From: Hellea sp. | GTDB lineage: Bacteria > Pseudomonadota > Alphaproteobacteria > Caulobacterales > Maricaulaceae | Assembly (NCBI GenBank): GCA_029250925.1 | Contig: JAQXEH010000030.1 | Location: 1 to 64,000 of the forward strand | Reading direction: 5' to 3' | DNA: 64,000 bases | Shown: in pieces, positions 1-9,076 of the stretch | How positions within the stretch are numbered: the stretch's first letter is position 1 | How the letters are laid out: each line of letters opens with the position of its first letter | The notes under the pieces: generated by a model | The model's database searches: none | Seen by the model: the letters and a program-made list of their open reading frames with translations, nothing else | What the model was told of the DNA's origin: nothing | Program-made: the position numbers and the translations under genes

Positions 1-106
1 AAAAAAATATAAATATCATTAATCGTTTCATACTTATCGTTAACAACGATTTCTAAATCTCGCAAAGGTTTATCCACAAACATGTAATGTTAAAATCATA
101 TCACAC

Positions 107-136
107 TTGACTCATGTTCACTTTTTGTTCTTATTT
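107..136 (+). promoter_or_regulatory. LexA (SOS) box within the dinB promoter
   Basis: GTTC at 116-119 and GTTC at 127-130 are separated by exactly seven bases. This is the direct-repeat operator GTTC-N7-GTTC bound by alphaproteobacterial LexA. A -35-like TTGACT (107-112) lies just upstream and AT-rich -10-like sequence (TTATTT, 131-136) just downstream, so the box sits in the promoter spacer, where a repressor would block RNA polymerase. The GTG of the translesion polymerase gene follows at 166. The match and geometry are seen directly; LexA binding is inferred from the family. Confidence 0.85.
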
Positions 137-165
137 ATTTATTCATCTTAATGAGTGAATAGACA

Positions 166-1431
166 GTGCGTAAACCCAAAACAATAGAATGGCTCTACCT
201 AGACTTCGATGGATTTTTTGCCAGCGTAGAACAACAGGCACGCCCCGCACTGCGGGGAAAACCGGTTGGGATAGTGCCCTTTAGCGGCACGGCTCATACA
301 TGTATTATTGCTTGCTCTAAAGAAGCAAAAGCTCGCGGTATAAAAAATGTAATGAATGTCAGTGATGCAAAACGTTTATGTCCCGAATTGATTTTACAAC
401 CGCAGACCCCCGACCTGTATCGAAGAGCGCACAATGCACTATTAGCTGAAATTAACAGTATAATTCCAATATCAGCCGTTAAATCAATAGATGAACTTTG
501 CTGTAAACTTGATAAAAAAGATATCAAAAATCCTTATAAAACGGCGATGGATATAAAAATAGCATTAGCTCAGGGTGTCGGCAAATATATTACATGCTCA
601 ATAGGTTTCGCAGCTAACCGCCATTTAGCAAAAATTGCTTGCAAAATGGACAAGCCTAACGGGGTTACCGTTTGGCATCCAAACCAAATGCCTGCACCAT
701 TATTAAATTTACCATTCGACGACATACCCGGCATAGGAAGCCGTATGGAGCAGAGGCTTTTTAAAGCAGGCATATATTCAATCAAAAAATTGATGGATAC
801 CGAACCAAAACAAATGCGTAAGTTATGGCGAAATGTTACAGGGGAAAGGTTATGGTACGCCCTCCACGGTTACGAAATACAAGCAACTAAATCAGAAAGA
901 AGTATGTATGGGCATGGCAGGGTGTTACCGCCTAAATTGCGTAATTTTATTGACGCAAAAAATTGTTCCCGGCTTTTGCTAATAAAGGCTGCACGGCGTA
1001 TGCGAAGGGCAAATTTTAACGCTGGAATACTTTACATCTGGATGGGCCTAACTAAAGGCTATAAAAAAGGTAACTATAGCTGGTCGTCCAGTCACAAACT
1101 CTACGCAGCCAATGATGATCAAGCCTGTTTGAAAGCATTAGATACTTTATGGGAAAAAGCAAAAATACAAGTGCCCTCATCGATGAAAATAATGCGTGTT
1201 GGCGTTACACTTGCTGATCTCACACAGGCAGACAACAGACAACTAGATATTTTTGTTGACGATGATTCTGAAAGACAAAAATGGAAAAAAGTAACCACTG
1301 CAGTAGATAGTTTAAATTCACGTTATGGAAAGTCTCTGGTAACTATGGGGCCCTGGGAATTACCAGCAGGCGGGAATCTTGGAGGGAAAATTAGTTTCAC
1401 CCGAATACCCCGTGCAGAGGATTTCTGGTGA
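166..1431 (+). CDS. dinB: Y-family translesion DNA polymerase (Pol IV type)
   Basis: Error-prone polymerase that copies past DNA lesions during the SOS response. The palm carries the acidic metal ligands: D13 in YLDFDGFFAS and D109-E110 in KSIDEL, so it should be active, unlike the catalytically dead ImuB. A helix-hairpin-helix motif DIPGIGSR lies at residues 186-193, and the little-finger domain fills roughly residues 240-360. The protein (421 aa) ends in an extra tail with GGKISFTRIP, which E. coli DinB lacks. The GTG start is the first possible one because an in-frame TAG lies at 160-162. The stop overlaps the next gene by four bases, implying translational coupling. Regulation by LexA is indicated by the box at 116-130. 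Confidence 0.9.
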   Translation: MRKPKTIEWLYLDFDGFFASVEQQARPALRGKPVGIVPFSGTAHTCIIACSKEAKARGIKNVMNVSDAKRLCPELILQPQTPDLYRRAHNALLAEINSIIPISAVKSIDELCCKLDKKDIKNPYKTAMDIKIALAQGVGKYITCSIGFAANRHLAKIACKMDKPNGVTVWHPNQMPAPLLNLPFDDIPGIGSRMEQRLFKAGIYSIKKLMDTEPKQMRKLWRNVTGERLWYALHGYEIQATKSERSMYGHGRVLPPKLRNFIDAKNCSRLLLIKAARRMRRANFNAGILYIWMGLTKGYKKGNYSWSSSHKLYAANDDQACLKALDTLWEKAKIQVPSSMKIMRVGVTLADLTQADNRQLDIFVDDDSERQKWKKVTTAVDSLNSRYGKSLVTMGPWELPAGGNLGGKISFTRIPRAEDFW

Positions 1432-1679
1432 GTTGGAAGAAAAAAATTCAGCTTCTCGATATGAAAAGTGATGACCCTATAGAAGCTCGCTGCTCCCAAT
1501 GTAACTATGTTTGGTACGAGCGGGCTTCATACCATTTGCATAAATCATATATGCGCCAATTATTCTTAGACGAATTTGAAGAAAAATTAAAATGTAAGCA
1601 ATGGGCATGCAAAGGGAAAATAAAAATAGCACTTACAAACGAAGCAGAAACTGAAGGATTTCAAGGTGGCCTAGCATAG
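1428..1679 (+). CDS. small zinc-ribbon-like protein coupled to dinB
   Basis: An 83-residue protein of a family I cannot name. It has CSQC at residues 22-25 and a second cysteine pair (C-x4-C, KCKQWACKG) about 35 residues later. This is the layout of a small zinc ribbon, with a basic, aromatic segment between the pairs. The GTG start overlaps the dinB stop (ATG-like GTGA overlap, 1428-1431), so it is very likely co-transcribed under the same SOS box and coupled in translation. An accessory role with the polymerase, such as binding DNA or another repair protein, is inference from position only. Confidence 0.7.
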   Translation: MSWKKKIQLLDMKSDDPIEARCSQCNYVWYERASYHLHKSYMRQLFLDEFEEKLKCKQWACKGKIKIALTNEAETEGFQGGLA

Positions 1680-1728
1680 ATAATCAAGCAACACTCGACA
1701 TCAAAATAAAATAGATTAAACAACGCAT

Positions 1729-2907
1729 ATGTCATCACATTTTGATATCATCATTATTGGCGCAGGAGCCGCGGGCTTAATGTGCGGAGCAACCGCAGGA
1801 GAACGCGGAAAGTCTGTTCTAATAATTGATCATGCGAATAAACCTGCAGAGAAAATACGTATCTCTGGGGGTGGGCGCTGTAATTTTACGAACATTTACT
1901 GTAATCCCAAAAATTTTATATCTGAGAATGAGCATTTTGCGAAATCAGCACTCTCACGTTACAGCCCAGAAGATTTTATCCAATTGGTTAAAAAATATAA
2001 TATTGATTTTCATGAAAAAACAAAAGGACAACTATTTTGCGATGGAAGAAGTCAACAAATCATTGATATGCTTATTAATGAGTGTGACAATTATAATAAC
2101 GAAATCAGACTTTCGACGGAAGTGAATGGCATAGAAAAGTTTAATAATTGCTATGCAATCACAACTCCAAATCAAACACTTACAGCAGATAAAGTCGTAA
2201 TCGCATGCGGAGGACCATCAATTCCCAAAATGGGAGCAAGTAGCTTTGGGTATAAAATAGCTAAAAGCTTTGGTCTCAATATTATAAACCCTGAACCCGC
2301 ACTAGTTCCTCTCACTTTTACAGATTCACTTAAAGAGCCACTGAAAACTTTAGCTGGGGTAAGCGCCGGTAGCCGTGTGGAAAATGAAAGCATTTCATTC
2401 GATGAAGCGCTTCTTTTTACACACAGGGGTTTATCTGGACCCGCTATATTGCAAATTAGTTCTTATTGGACTGCAGGTAGTCACATAAATATAAACTTAG
2501 CCCCAGAAACAGATATATTAAAGGAGCTCAAATTAGCTCGGGAAACATCACCGCGGCAGAGCCCTAAAGTATGGCTTTCACAATACTTACCCTCACGGTT
2601 AGCGGAATACATAACGAGCTATATCAAACAAATTAGGTTAGCCGATATGAATGATAAAGCACTGATAAATTTAGCATTAATGGTTAATAAATGGCACGTA
2701 AAACCGGCTGGAACAGAAGGTTTCCGTACGGCAGAGGTTACAAAAGGCGGTGTAGACACTAAAGAATTATCATCGAAAACTATGGAGGCCAAAAATGTAC
2801 CAGGACTATATTTTATTGGTGAGGTAGTAGATGTAACAGGGCACCTTGGAGGCCATAATTTTCAATGGGCTTGGGCAAGTGGATATGTTTGCGGAAAAGA
2901 AATATGA
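1729..2907 (+). CDS. HI0933/YhiN-family FAD-dependent oxidoreductase
   Basis: Soluble flavoprotein of the HI0933/BaiN-like family (392 aa, normal length). The N-terminus carries the dinucleotide-binding motif IIGAGAAGLMCG, followed by KIRISGGGRCNFTN, the family's hallmark Gly-rich segment. The C-terminal third has TKGGVDTKEL and LYFIGEVVDVTGHLGGHNFQ, the second FAD-contacting region. The physiological substrate of bacterial YhiN proteins is unknown. It stands between the dinB pair and pxpABC with short spacers on the same strand and may be read with either; no separate promoter is obvious. Confidence 0.88.
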   Translation: MSSHFDIIIIGAGAAGLMCGATAGERGKSVLIIDHANKPAEKIRISGGGRCNFTNIYCNPKNFISENEHFAKSALSRYSPEDFIQLVKKYNIDFHEKTKGQLFCDGRSQQIIDMLINECDNYNNEIRLSTEVNGIEKFNNCYAITTPNQTLTADKVVIACGGPSIPKMGASSFGYKIAKSFGLNIINPEPALVPLTFTDSLKEPLKTLAGVSAGSRVENESISFDEALLFTHRGLSGPAILQISSYWTAGSHININLAPETDILKELKLARETSPRQSPKVWLSQYLPSRLAEYITSYIKQIRLADMNDKALINLALMVNKWHVKPAGTEGFRTAEVTKGGVDTKELSSKTMEAKNVPGLYFIGEVVDVTGHLGGHNFQWAWASGYVCGKEI

Positions 2908-2948
2908 TTAAGTATTTTAAAACAGAAAATTATGATTAAAAAAGAACT

Positions 2949-3725
2949 ATGAAGTCTATCGATTTAAATGCAGACCTTGGAGAAGCCGATAATCCCGGGT
3001 GGGCAAATGATGAAATAGAAATGTTACAGTACATCAGTTCGGCTAATATTGCATGCGGTGGACATGCAGGCTCAGATGAATCTATGAGTCGAATGATCTT
3101 AGGCGCTCAAAAGCATAATGTAGTAATCGGCGCCCACCCCTCCTATCCTGATAGAGAATTCTTTGGGCGAAAATCTTTTAAAATTGGCAGGGATATTGGA
3201 GCACAGGAACTTAAATTGACATTGGTAAGTCAAATATCAAAGTTAATTAATTTAGCAGAATCTGCTAATGAACGAGTGAGATATGTAAAACCGCATGGAG
3301 CATTGTACAACGATGCAATGAAAGACACAGAAAAAGCAGATATAATTGCACGAGCAATTTCTAGCTTTAAGCAAAACCTTATTTTTTTAGGAGGTCCAAA
3401 CTCAGAAATGAAAATTGCAGCAAAAAAATATGGCCTTAAATATGTGTCTGAGGGGTTTGCAGATAGACGCTATACTGAAGATGGGCACCTGCAGAGTCGT
3501 AATATAAAAGGCTCGGTCATTGAAAAACAAAATGAACGAATTTCACAAGCAAGGAACATAGTATTAAATCAATCTGTTATAACTGCATCAGGGAAAAAAA
3601 TGCCAATTAAAGTTGATACAATATGCCTTCATGGTGATAGCCCAGGCGCGTTAAGAACAGCAAAAAAAATAAGAAATCAATTAGAGAAATCTGGTATTAA
3701 AATTATGGCTTTCGCAAATGTCTAG
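2949..3725 (+). CDS. pxpA: 5-oxoprolinase subunit A
   Basis: LamB/YcsF family subunit of the ATP-dependent 5-oxoprolinase that opens 5-oxoproline (pyroglutamate) to glutamate. It starts with the family signature IDLNADLGE, followed by IACGGHAG and VIGAHPSYPDREFFGR. KPHGALYN and ICLHGDSPGA are further conserved blocks towards the C-terminus. Length 258 aa is typical. It is the first gene of a tight pxpA-pxpB-pxpC operon (overlaps of 8 and 4 bases), which supports assembly of the three products into one enzyme. Confidence 0.95.
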   Translation: MKSIDLNADLGEADNPGWANDEIEMLQYISSANIACGGHAGSDESMSRMILGAQKHNVVIGAHPSYPDREFFGRKSFKIGRDIGAQELKLTLVSQISKLINLAESANERVRYVKPHGALYNDAMKDTEKADIIARAISSFKQNLIFLGGPNSEMKIAAKKYGLKYVSEGFADRRYTEDGHLQSRNIKGSVIEKQNERISQARNIVLNQSVITASGKKMPIKVDTICLHGDSPGALRTAKKIRNQLEKSGIKIMAFANV

Positions 3726-4395
3726 TGATGAACTAACCCCAGATATCATAGAATATGGAGATAGCGCTTTACTTGTACAGTTTAAAGCCAATAGTTTTTC
3801 TCTCGAAATAAACAATCGTATCCATCAGCTCTCTAAGACTCTATCTTTAAAGCCCGACTGGCAAGAACTTGTGCTAGGGTACGACAGTCTTCTGTGTTGT
3901 TTCGATATGACCCGTATATCAATAGAAAAGGCAAAAAAAAAGATAGCAGCCGCAATTAAAAAGACAGAATCAATAGAAATAACAGAGAGTAAAGTAATAG
4001 AGGTGCCTGTAGTATATGGAGGGAAATATGGTCCAGACATGGCCGCCATAAAGAAATCAAGCGGTCTTAATCAGTCGCAAATCATAGAAATTCATAGCGC
4101 CCAGCCTTATAGAGTTTGTATGATGGGTTTTATACCTGGATTCTGCTTTCTCTCAGAAATACCAAGCTCTCTTAAACATCCACGTCATAAGTCTCCGAGA
4201 TCTTTTGTACCTGCCGGGTCAGTTGGTATTGCAGACTGGCAAACAGGTATTTATGGTCTCGATAGTCCAGGTGGTTGGCAAATTATAGGTAGAACCCCAC
4301 ATAAAATGTTTGATAAAAACCGCGAAAAACCCTTCCTTTTAGGGGCAGGAGATAAAATAAAGTTTATTCCATCATCTAAAGCTATTTTCTCATGA
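3718..4395 (+). CDS. pxpB: 5-oxoprolinase subunit B (KipI-like)
   Basis: KipI-family (AHS1) subunit of 5-oxoprolinase, 225 aa. The N-terminus has EYGDSALLVQF, the usual opening of the family, and the middle has GFIPGFCFL followed by PRSFVPAGSVGIADWQTGIY, the conserved AHS1 core. It overlaps pxpA by eight bases and pxpC by four. In Bacillus the homologue was first described as an inhibitor of the sporulation kinase KinA. With pxpA and pxpC adjacent, the 5-oxoprolinase role is the safer reading. Confidence 0.94.
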   Translation: MSSDELTPDIIEYGDSALLVQFKANSFSLEINNRIHQLSKTLSLKPDWQELVLGYDSLLCCFDMTRISIEKAKKKIAAAIKKTESIEITESKVIEVPVVYGGKYGPDMAAIKKSSGLNQSQIIEIHSAQPYRVCMMGFIPGFCFLSEIPSSLKHPRHKSPRSFVPAGSVGIADWQTGIYGLDSPGGWQIIGRTPHKMFDKNREKPFLLGAGDKIKFIPSSKAIFS

Positions 4396-5327
4396 TTGAA
4401 GTACTCAGTGGCGGCACGCAAACTACTTTGCAGGATGCTGGAAGGCCAGGTATGCGGCACCTAGGAGTTCCTTCGAGTGGAGCTGCTGATAAACTGTGTT
4501 TCGCTTTAGCTAATTGGATGGCAGGTAATCGCTGGGATGCTTTAGCAATGGAATGTACCCTAGGGGGCCTTCATATTAAGTTTCAATCTTCAAATACGGT
4601 AGCCATTGCTGGAGCTGAAATGTGGGCGCAAGTAAATGGACAAAACGTTACCAACTTTTCTGCCTTTGGCGTTGAAAAAGGTGATATTCTTACGCTTAGC
4701 TTTGCCAGGGATGGCTGTAGGTCATATATAGCCATCGCTGGGGGTTTGAAAGCACCAAAGTTTATGAATAGTTCCTCGACATATCTACCCGCTAAAATAG
4801 GAGGACTTAACGGCTGCGCTCTTAAAGCAGGAGATCAATTAATATCAAGCAACCGCCCTAGAAGTGCAAAACGTAAAATACCACATGGATTTACTCCAAG
4901 GTTATCAAGGCATATTGTTTTGCGATCGCTTCCAGCGCCTGAATGGAAAATGTTAGATAAACCTAGCCAGAGGCACTTATTCGTTAGTCCCTTTCACGCT
5001 ACTAACTCAACAGACAGAATGGGTTCTCGTTTAAAAGGAGATAAAATAACCACAGAAGTGCCAATCTCAATGACAAGCTCCCCTTTACTTCCTGGAACAC
5101 TACAAATTTCTACCAATGGAGAGCCCATTTTGATGCTTGCTGATGGTCACTGTACCGGAGGTTATCCAAGAGCACTTCAAGTTATACAAGCAGATAAATG
5201 GCTCTTAGGGCAAATAGCACCAGGAACTCAAATTAGCTTTCGACGTTGCTTTCAGGAGCATTCAAAAAAAATCCTGAAGGCACGTAATAGTTTTTATGGT
5301 GGACTCATTGAAGGGTTTGCCTTTTAG
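4392..5327 (+). CDS. pxpC: 5-oxoprolinase subunit C (KipA-like)
   Basis: KipA-family (AHS2, biotin-dependent carboxyltransferase-like) subunit of 5-oxoprolinase, 311 aa. It opens with TTLQDAGRPGMRHLGVPSSG, the strongly conserved family start, and contains AIAGGL near residue 118 and DGHCTGGYPR near the C-terminus. Subunits B and C are thought to form the ATP-dependent catalytic part and A the other half. It closes the pxpABC operon, and a long inverted repeat spans its stop codon. Confidence 0.94.
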   Translation: MIEVLSGGTQTTLQDAGRPGMRHLGVPSSGAADKLCFALANWMAGNRWDALAMECTLGGLHIKFQSSNTVAIAGAEMWAQVNGQNVTNFSAFGVEKGDILTLSFARDGCRSYIAIAGGLKAPKFMNSSSTYLPAKIGGLNGCALKAGDQLISSNRPRSAKRKIPHGFTPRLSRHIVLRSLPAPEWKMLDKPSQRHLFVSPFHATNSTDRMGSRLKGDKITTEVPISMTSSPLLPGTLQISTNGEPILMLADGHCTGGYPRALQVIQADKWLLGQIAPGTQISFRRCFQEHSKKILKARNSFYGGLIEGFAF

Positions 5328-5336
5328 GCAATGAGT
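5303..5336 (+). other. stem-loop spanning the pxpC stop codon
   Basis: ACTCATTG (5303-5310) and CAATGAGT (5329-5336) are perfect 8-base complements. Just inside, AAGG and CCTT can add four more pairs around a five-base loop, with a small bulge on one side. The structure covers the pxpC stop codon. It is not followed by a T run, so it is not a classical intrinsic terminator. It may stabilise mRNA or reduce read-through into pabBC. Confidence 0.4.
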
Positions 5337-5351
5337 GCTTAAGCGCTAAAT

Positions 5352-7115
5352 ATGGAAAACTCTGATTCATATATTTTTTTGGATGATCAAATAACCCAAA
5401 AAACTAGATTTTACACAGACCCAATTGATATTATTACTATATATGACTCCAATTCAATACGTTTAGCCATGCAGAAACTTCTTCATTATCATGGTAACGG
5501 TTACCATTTAGCAGGCTACCTCTCCTATGAATTAGGCATGCACTTGGAGTCAAAATTAAATGTTTTGGGATCAGAAATATCTGATGAACCATTAATGCAT
5601 TTTGGAGTATTCAACTCATTTTCAGAACACGCGCCTATCGATTGTCTATACACCTCTGAAAATATCGATTTAAACTTAAAGCCTAGCTGGACAGAAGCAG
5701 AATATAAAAAGAAATTTGAAAGAACAATGACGTATATCCGTCAGGGTGATGCCTATCAGGTGAACTTAACATTTCCAATGAGAGCAACATTTAAAAGATC
5801 CGCTAGAACTCTTTATTCTGCATTTAGATCGCGTCAAAAGGGTAGTTACGGGGGTATTATTTCTTTAACTGGTGGCCCCGAAATTATATCACATTCTCCT
5901 GAACTATTTTTTTCAAAATTTGGAAAAAAAATGACAATGCGTCCAATGAAGGGAACTCGGCCTCGTGCTGAAACTGCTGAAGCTGATAACAAATTGAAAA
6001 GAAATATGAAGCTTGATGAAAAATCTCAGGCTGAAAACTTGATGATTGTTGACTTATTACGTAATGACCTTTCCCGTATCTCTGACACAGGGTCAGTCAA
6101 AGTTCCTGAGTTATTTAGTCTCGAGACCTACCCGACACTTCACCAAATGACATCACAAGTGACCTCTAAACTAAAAGATAGTCAAAATTTTATTGACATA
6201 TTCAAGGGTTTATTTCCATGCGGATCAGTAACCGGCGCGCCTAAAATCAGAGCTATGGAAATAATTAAAGAATTAGAAGAGTCTGACCGCGGCGCCTACT
6301 GTGGCAGCATTGGCTATATTGATCCTGAAGGTACGGCCTGTTTTAATGTTGGCATCAGAACAATTATTTTAAAAGAAGGTGAATTGAGATATAATGTTGG
6401 AAGCGGCCTAGTTATGGACAGTGATGCTTCGGATGAATACGCAGAATGCATATTAAAGGCAGATGTACTAAAAAAACAAAATAGCGAAATACTCGAGACT
6501 TTTTTATGGCAACCAAGGACAGGGGTCAAAAACTTCAGTCAACATAAAAAAAGGTTAATAAAAACAGCAAATGAGCTTAAATATCCCTTTAAGGAGGTTC
6601 ATTTTCAGAACGCAATCAAGAGTATAATTTCTGTTGATAAACCTCAGCGTGTAAGGCTTGCGTTAAATAATCTTGGTGAATTTAATATACAGCAAAGCGA
6701 TTATGAACCATACCAGATTAATTCAGAAGTAACATTTTCTTTATCTAAATATCCGTTGTCAGACAAAGTTCAGGTTACCAGGCATAAAGTTTCAGATCGT
6801 AACTTTTATGATGGAGAAAGAAATCGTATAAGAAAACTTACAGAAGCAGATGAAGTTATTTTTCTCAATAACAAAAATGAGATTTGCGAAGGTTCATATA
6901 CATCTATTTTTATAAAGAAAAATGGAGTCCTAGTAACCCCGCCTCTGAGTTCAGGCTTGCTTCCCGGTATACTACGAGCAGACCTGTTGGAGAAAAAACA
7001 AGCTATTGAGAGAAAACTTACTATAACTGACATTATTGAAGCCAAAGAAGTGTTTCTCGGGAATTCTTTGCGAGGTCTTATGAAAGCCAAGCTTTTAGAT
7101 ATAAGTCCTTTATAA
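5352..7115 (+). CDS. pabBC: fused aminodeoxychorismate synthase I / aminodeoxychorismate lyase
   Basis: Bifunctional enzyme of folate synthesis making p-aminobenzoate from chorismate. Residues about 1-365 are the PabB (chorismate-binding) domain, with TMRPMKGTRPR and the PabB-type lysine K200, then LMIVDLLRNDLSR and FPCGSVTGAPKIRAMEII. Residues about 370-587 are a PabC-like, fold-type IV PLP domain with HKVSDRNFYDG (candidate PLP lysine), EADEVIFLNN and SGLLPGILR. The 587-residue length fits such fusions. The glutamine amidotransferase PabA is not in the window. It follows pxpC by 24 bases and converges on the phosphatase gene 11 bases away. The domain order is clear; free PabC activity is inferred. 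Confidence 0.9.
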   Translation: MENSDSYIFLDDQITQKTRFYTDPIDIITIYDSNSIRLAMQKLLHYHGNGYHLAGYLSYELGMHLESKLNVLGSEISDEPLMHFGVFNSFSEHAPIDCLYTSENIDLNLKPSWTEAEYKKKFERTMTYIRQGDAYQVNLTFPMRATFKRSARTLYSAFRSRQKGSYGGIISLTGGPEIISHSPELFFSKFGKKMTMRPMKGTRPRAETAEADNKLKRNMKLDEKSQAENLMIVDLLRNDLSRISDTGSVKVPELFSLETYPTLHQMTSQVTSKLKDSQNFIDIFKGLFPCGSVTGAPKIRAMEIIKELEESDRGAYCGSIGYIDPEGTACFNVGIRTIILKEGELRYNVGSGLVMDSDASDEYAECILKADVLKKQNSEILETFLWQPRTGVKNFSQHKKRLIKTANELKYPFKEVHFQNAIKSIISVDKPQRVRLALNNLGEFNIQQSDYEPYQINSEVTFSLSKYPLSDKVQVTRHKVSDRNFYDGERNRIRKLTEADEVIFLNNKNEICEGSYTSIFIKKNGVLVTPPLSSGLLPGILRADLLEKKQAIERKLTITDIIEAKEVFLGNSLRGLMKAKLLDISPL

Positions 7116-7126
7116 TTTTGAAGAAA

Positions 7127-7906
7127 TTATTCTAAATAAGCTTCTTTTATAGCTGATATTTCTTCTTCGCTAACATCAAGTTCTTCTCGTATATATTTAT
7201 TCATATTTATTATCGTATCGAAGGAACTCTCAAGATAGGCCTCTTCAACTCCAAACATAGGTCGTATAGCTTCAGGGTCAATTTCACGGCCATACCTAGC
7301 AGTAAACATCTTGGCAGCAGGTAGTAAATAGCTGTCAATATCGACAGCCTCCATAGTTAGCATATAATCAGACATTTGTATGGCTTTATCTACACCTAAG
7401 CATCCGAGTATAATACTGCACAGCGATCCAGTTCTATCCTTTCCGGCTGCACAATGCACTAATACAGGCTGTCCAGTATTAGCCATATAACGCAATGTAT
7501 CTCCGAAAATTTTTTTAAATCCTAGGTCAAGCGGCCGTTGTCCATAAGATCTAATCATATAATCTCTAGCATCTTTTGGAGTATGCAATTCATCTTTCAT
7601 AAAAGCTTCATGCGGAGCAATTGCTGCACGATTGTCTTCACTAATACTAGTATAAAGTAATCTTCGCGGGTTTTGTGTAGCTGGCCAGTTTGTGGGCTGG
7701 CGATCACGTTCAGTTTTATGCCGCAGGTCAACTATTAAACCTACATCAAACTCTGCCAAACTTTTCTGGTCAGTTTCAGTTACATTGTTAAAATGTGCCG
7801 AACGGAAGAGCTTATTAGCCTTTACTATTTTACCTGTTTTATTCTTGTAACCACCAAAATCACGGAAGTTAAAAACTTTTTCAAAACTTTTTATGCGGTC
7901 TTTCAT
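7127..7906 (-). CDS. tyrosine-protein phosphatase (dual-specificity-like, Y_phosphatase3)
   Basis: Cysteine-based phosphatase of the bacterial Y_phosphatase3 family (259 aa). The P-loop VHCAAGKDRTG gives nucleophile C152 and R158 in the CX5R signature. The N-terminal FNFRDFGGY and LFRSAHF blocks are also typical, as is IVDLRHKTER. No signal peptide is evident, so it should be cytoplasmic. Members act on phosphotyrosine or phosphoinositides, and the substrate here is unknown. It is read in the same direction as nrdB, 70 bases downstream of it. Confidence 0.87.
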   Translation of the reverse strand: MKDRIKSFEKVFNFRDFGGYKNKTGKIVKANKLFRSAHFNNVTETDQKSLAEFDVGLIVDLRHKTERDRQPTNWPATQNPRRLLYTSISEDNRAAIAPHEAFMKDELHTPKDARDYMIRSYGQRPLDLGFKKIFGDTLRYMANTGQPVLVHCAAGKDRTGSLCSIILGCLGVDKAIQMSDYMLTMEAVDIDSYLLPAAKMFTARYGREIDPEAIRPMFGVEEAYLESSFDTIINMNKYIREELDVSEEEISAIKEAYLE

Positions 7907-7976
7907 AAGACTTCTATATCATATGAAAATTCTGTTGAAACAAGAAAGGTAAACAAAAACAATACTACTATTAAAA

Positions 7977-9023
7977 CTAACTAATTAAACTTTCTAGCGG
8001 TTTACGTTTTTGTATCTCTTCAAACTTACCCCAAACTCCATCATCGCCATGCCATATACCCTCTGTGGCACCTTTAGAATATTCTGTTGCTCGTGCTTCA
8101 AAGAAATTAGCATGCTCCACACCATTCAATATTTCTGTTAACCAAGGCAAGGGATGGTGCTTGATACCATAAACTTTTGGCAAACCTAATTGCCCTAGGC
8201 GCCAATCAGCTATGTATCGAATATACCTTTTAATATCTTCAGACGTCATGCCCTCCACAGGACCCATAGCAAAAGCTAAATCAATAAATTTATCTTCAAG
8301 CTTAACAACAGTCTTACAGCAATCGACAATGTCGTCCTTCACTGCTTGTGTTAGAGCTCCTGTCTCATTTGCAAAAGTATGGAACATTTTTATCATACCT
8401 TCACAGTGCAAACTTTCATCACGAATAGACCAAGTTACAATTTGACCCATACCTTTCATTTTATTAAGTCTTGGAAAGTTCATTAACATCGCAAATGAAG
8501 CAAACAATTGCAGACCTTCAGTAAAACCTCCAAAAACAGCCATTGAGGTTAATATGTCTCTTTCACTGCCTACTCCGAATTTTCCTAGATAGTCATGCTT
8601 TGCAGCCATCTCTTCATATTCCATAAAAGCACCAAACTCTGAGTCAGGCATCCCAATAGTTTCTAGCAACAAGGCATAAGCGGCAACATGGATTGTTTCC
8701 ATATTAGAGAAAGCAGCCAGCATCATTCTAACTTCTACGGGCTTAAACAATGGCATGTAATTTTCCATGTAATTACCACCAACTTCTACATCAGACTGGG
8801 TAAAGAAACGAAAAATCTGTGTTAACAAGTTTCTTTCATTATCATTTAAATTTGTAGCCCAATCCTTACAATCTTCGCCTAACGGCACTTCTTCGGGCAT
8901 CCAATGTACTTGTTGCTGTTTTTTCCAAAACTCATAGGCCCACGGATAACGAAAAGGCTTATAACTATGACTTGGAATTAATAGTCCTGATTTTGAATTT
9001 GTTATAAAGTCTAGTTTTCCCAT
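7977..9023 (-). CDS. nrdB: class Ia ribonucleotide reductase beta subunit
   Basis: Small, radical-bearing subunit of aerobic ribonucleotide reductase, which makes deoxynucleotides for DNA synthesis. All di-iron and radical residues are present at E. coli spacing: D78, E109, H112, the radical tyrosine Y116 (ETIHVAAY), E169, E203 and H206 (RDESLH). I chose the ATG at 9023 (348 aa) over a start ten codons upstream because GAGGAAA lies seven to eight bases before it and homologues start near here. The catalytic subunit gene nrdA is not adjacent. Two NrdR boxes in the promoter point to nucleotide-sensing repression. Confidence 0.93.
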   Translation of the reverse strand: MGKLDFITNSKSGLLIPSHSYKPFRYPWAYEFWKKQQQVHWMPEEVPLGEDCKDWATNLNDNERNLLTQIFRFFTQSDVEVGGNYMENYMPLFKPVEVRMMLAAFSNMETIHVAAYALLLETIGMPDSEFGAFMEYEEMAAKHDYLGKFGVGSERDILTSMAVFGGFTEGLQLFASFAMLMNFPRLNKMKGMGQIVTWSIRDESLHCEGMIKMFHTFANETGALTQAVKDDIVDCCKTVVKLEDKFIDLAFAMGPVEGMTSEDIKRYIRYIADWRLGQLGLPKVYGIKHHPLPWLTEILNGVEHANFFEARATEYSKGATEGIWHGDDGVWGKFEEIQKRKPLESLIS

Positions 9024-9076
9024 CTTATTTCCTCTTGAAGCCCAATTCGGCAAACTAATTAGTAATTTTACAAATT

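Noticed and set aside
70-78. Perfect DnaA box TTATCCACA near the left edge, with an ATCGTT/AACGAT inverted repeat at 36-50, suggesting an origin.
   Set aside because: A single 9-mer is expected by chance in a window of this size and no cluster of boxes or origin-linked gene (dnaA, hemE, parAB) is present.
166-1431. Reading the first gene as imuB of the imuA-imuB-dnaE2 cassette.
   Set aside because: ImuB lacks the catalytic acidic residues, which are all present here, and neither imuA nor dnaE2 is adjacent.
5334-5347. Near-palindrome AGTGCTTAAGCGCT before pabBC.
   Set aside because: No loop, one mismatch (G-T), and no neighbouring promoter elements; the larger stem-loop at 5303-5336 explains the region better.
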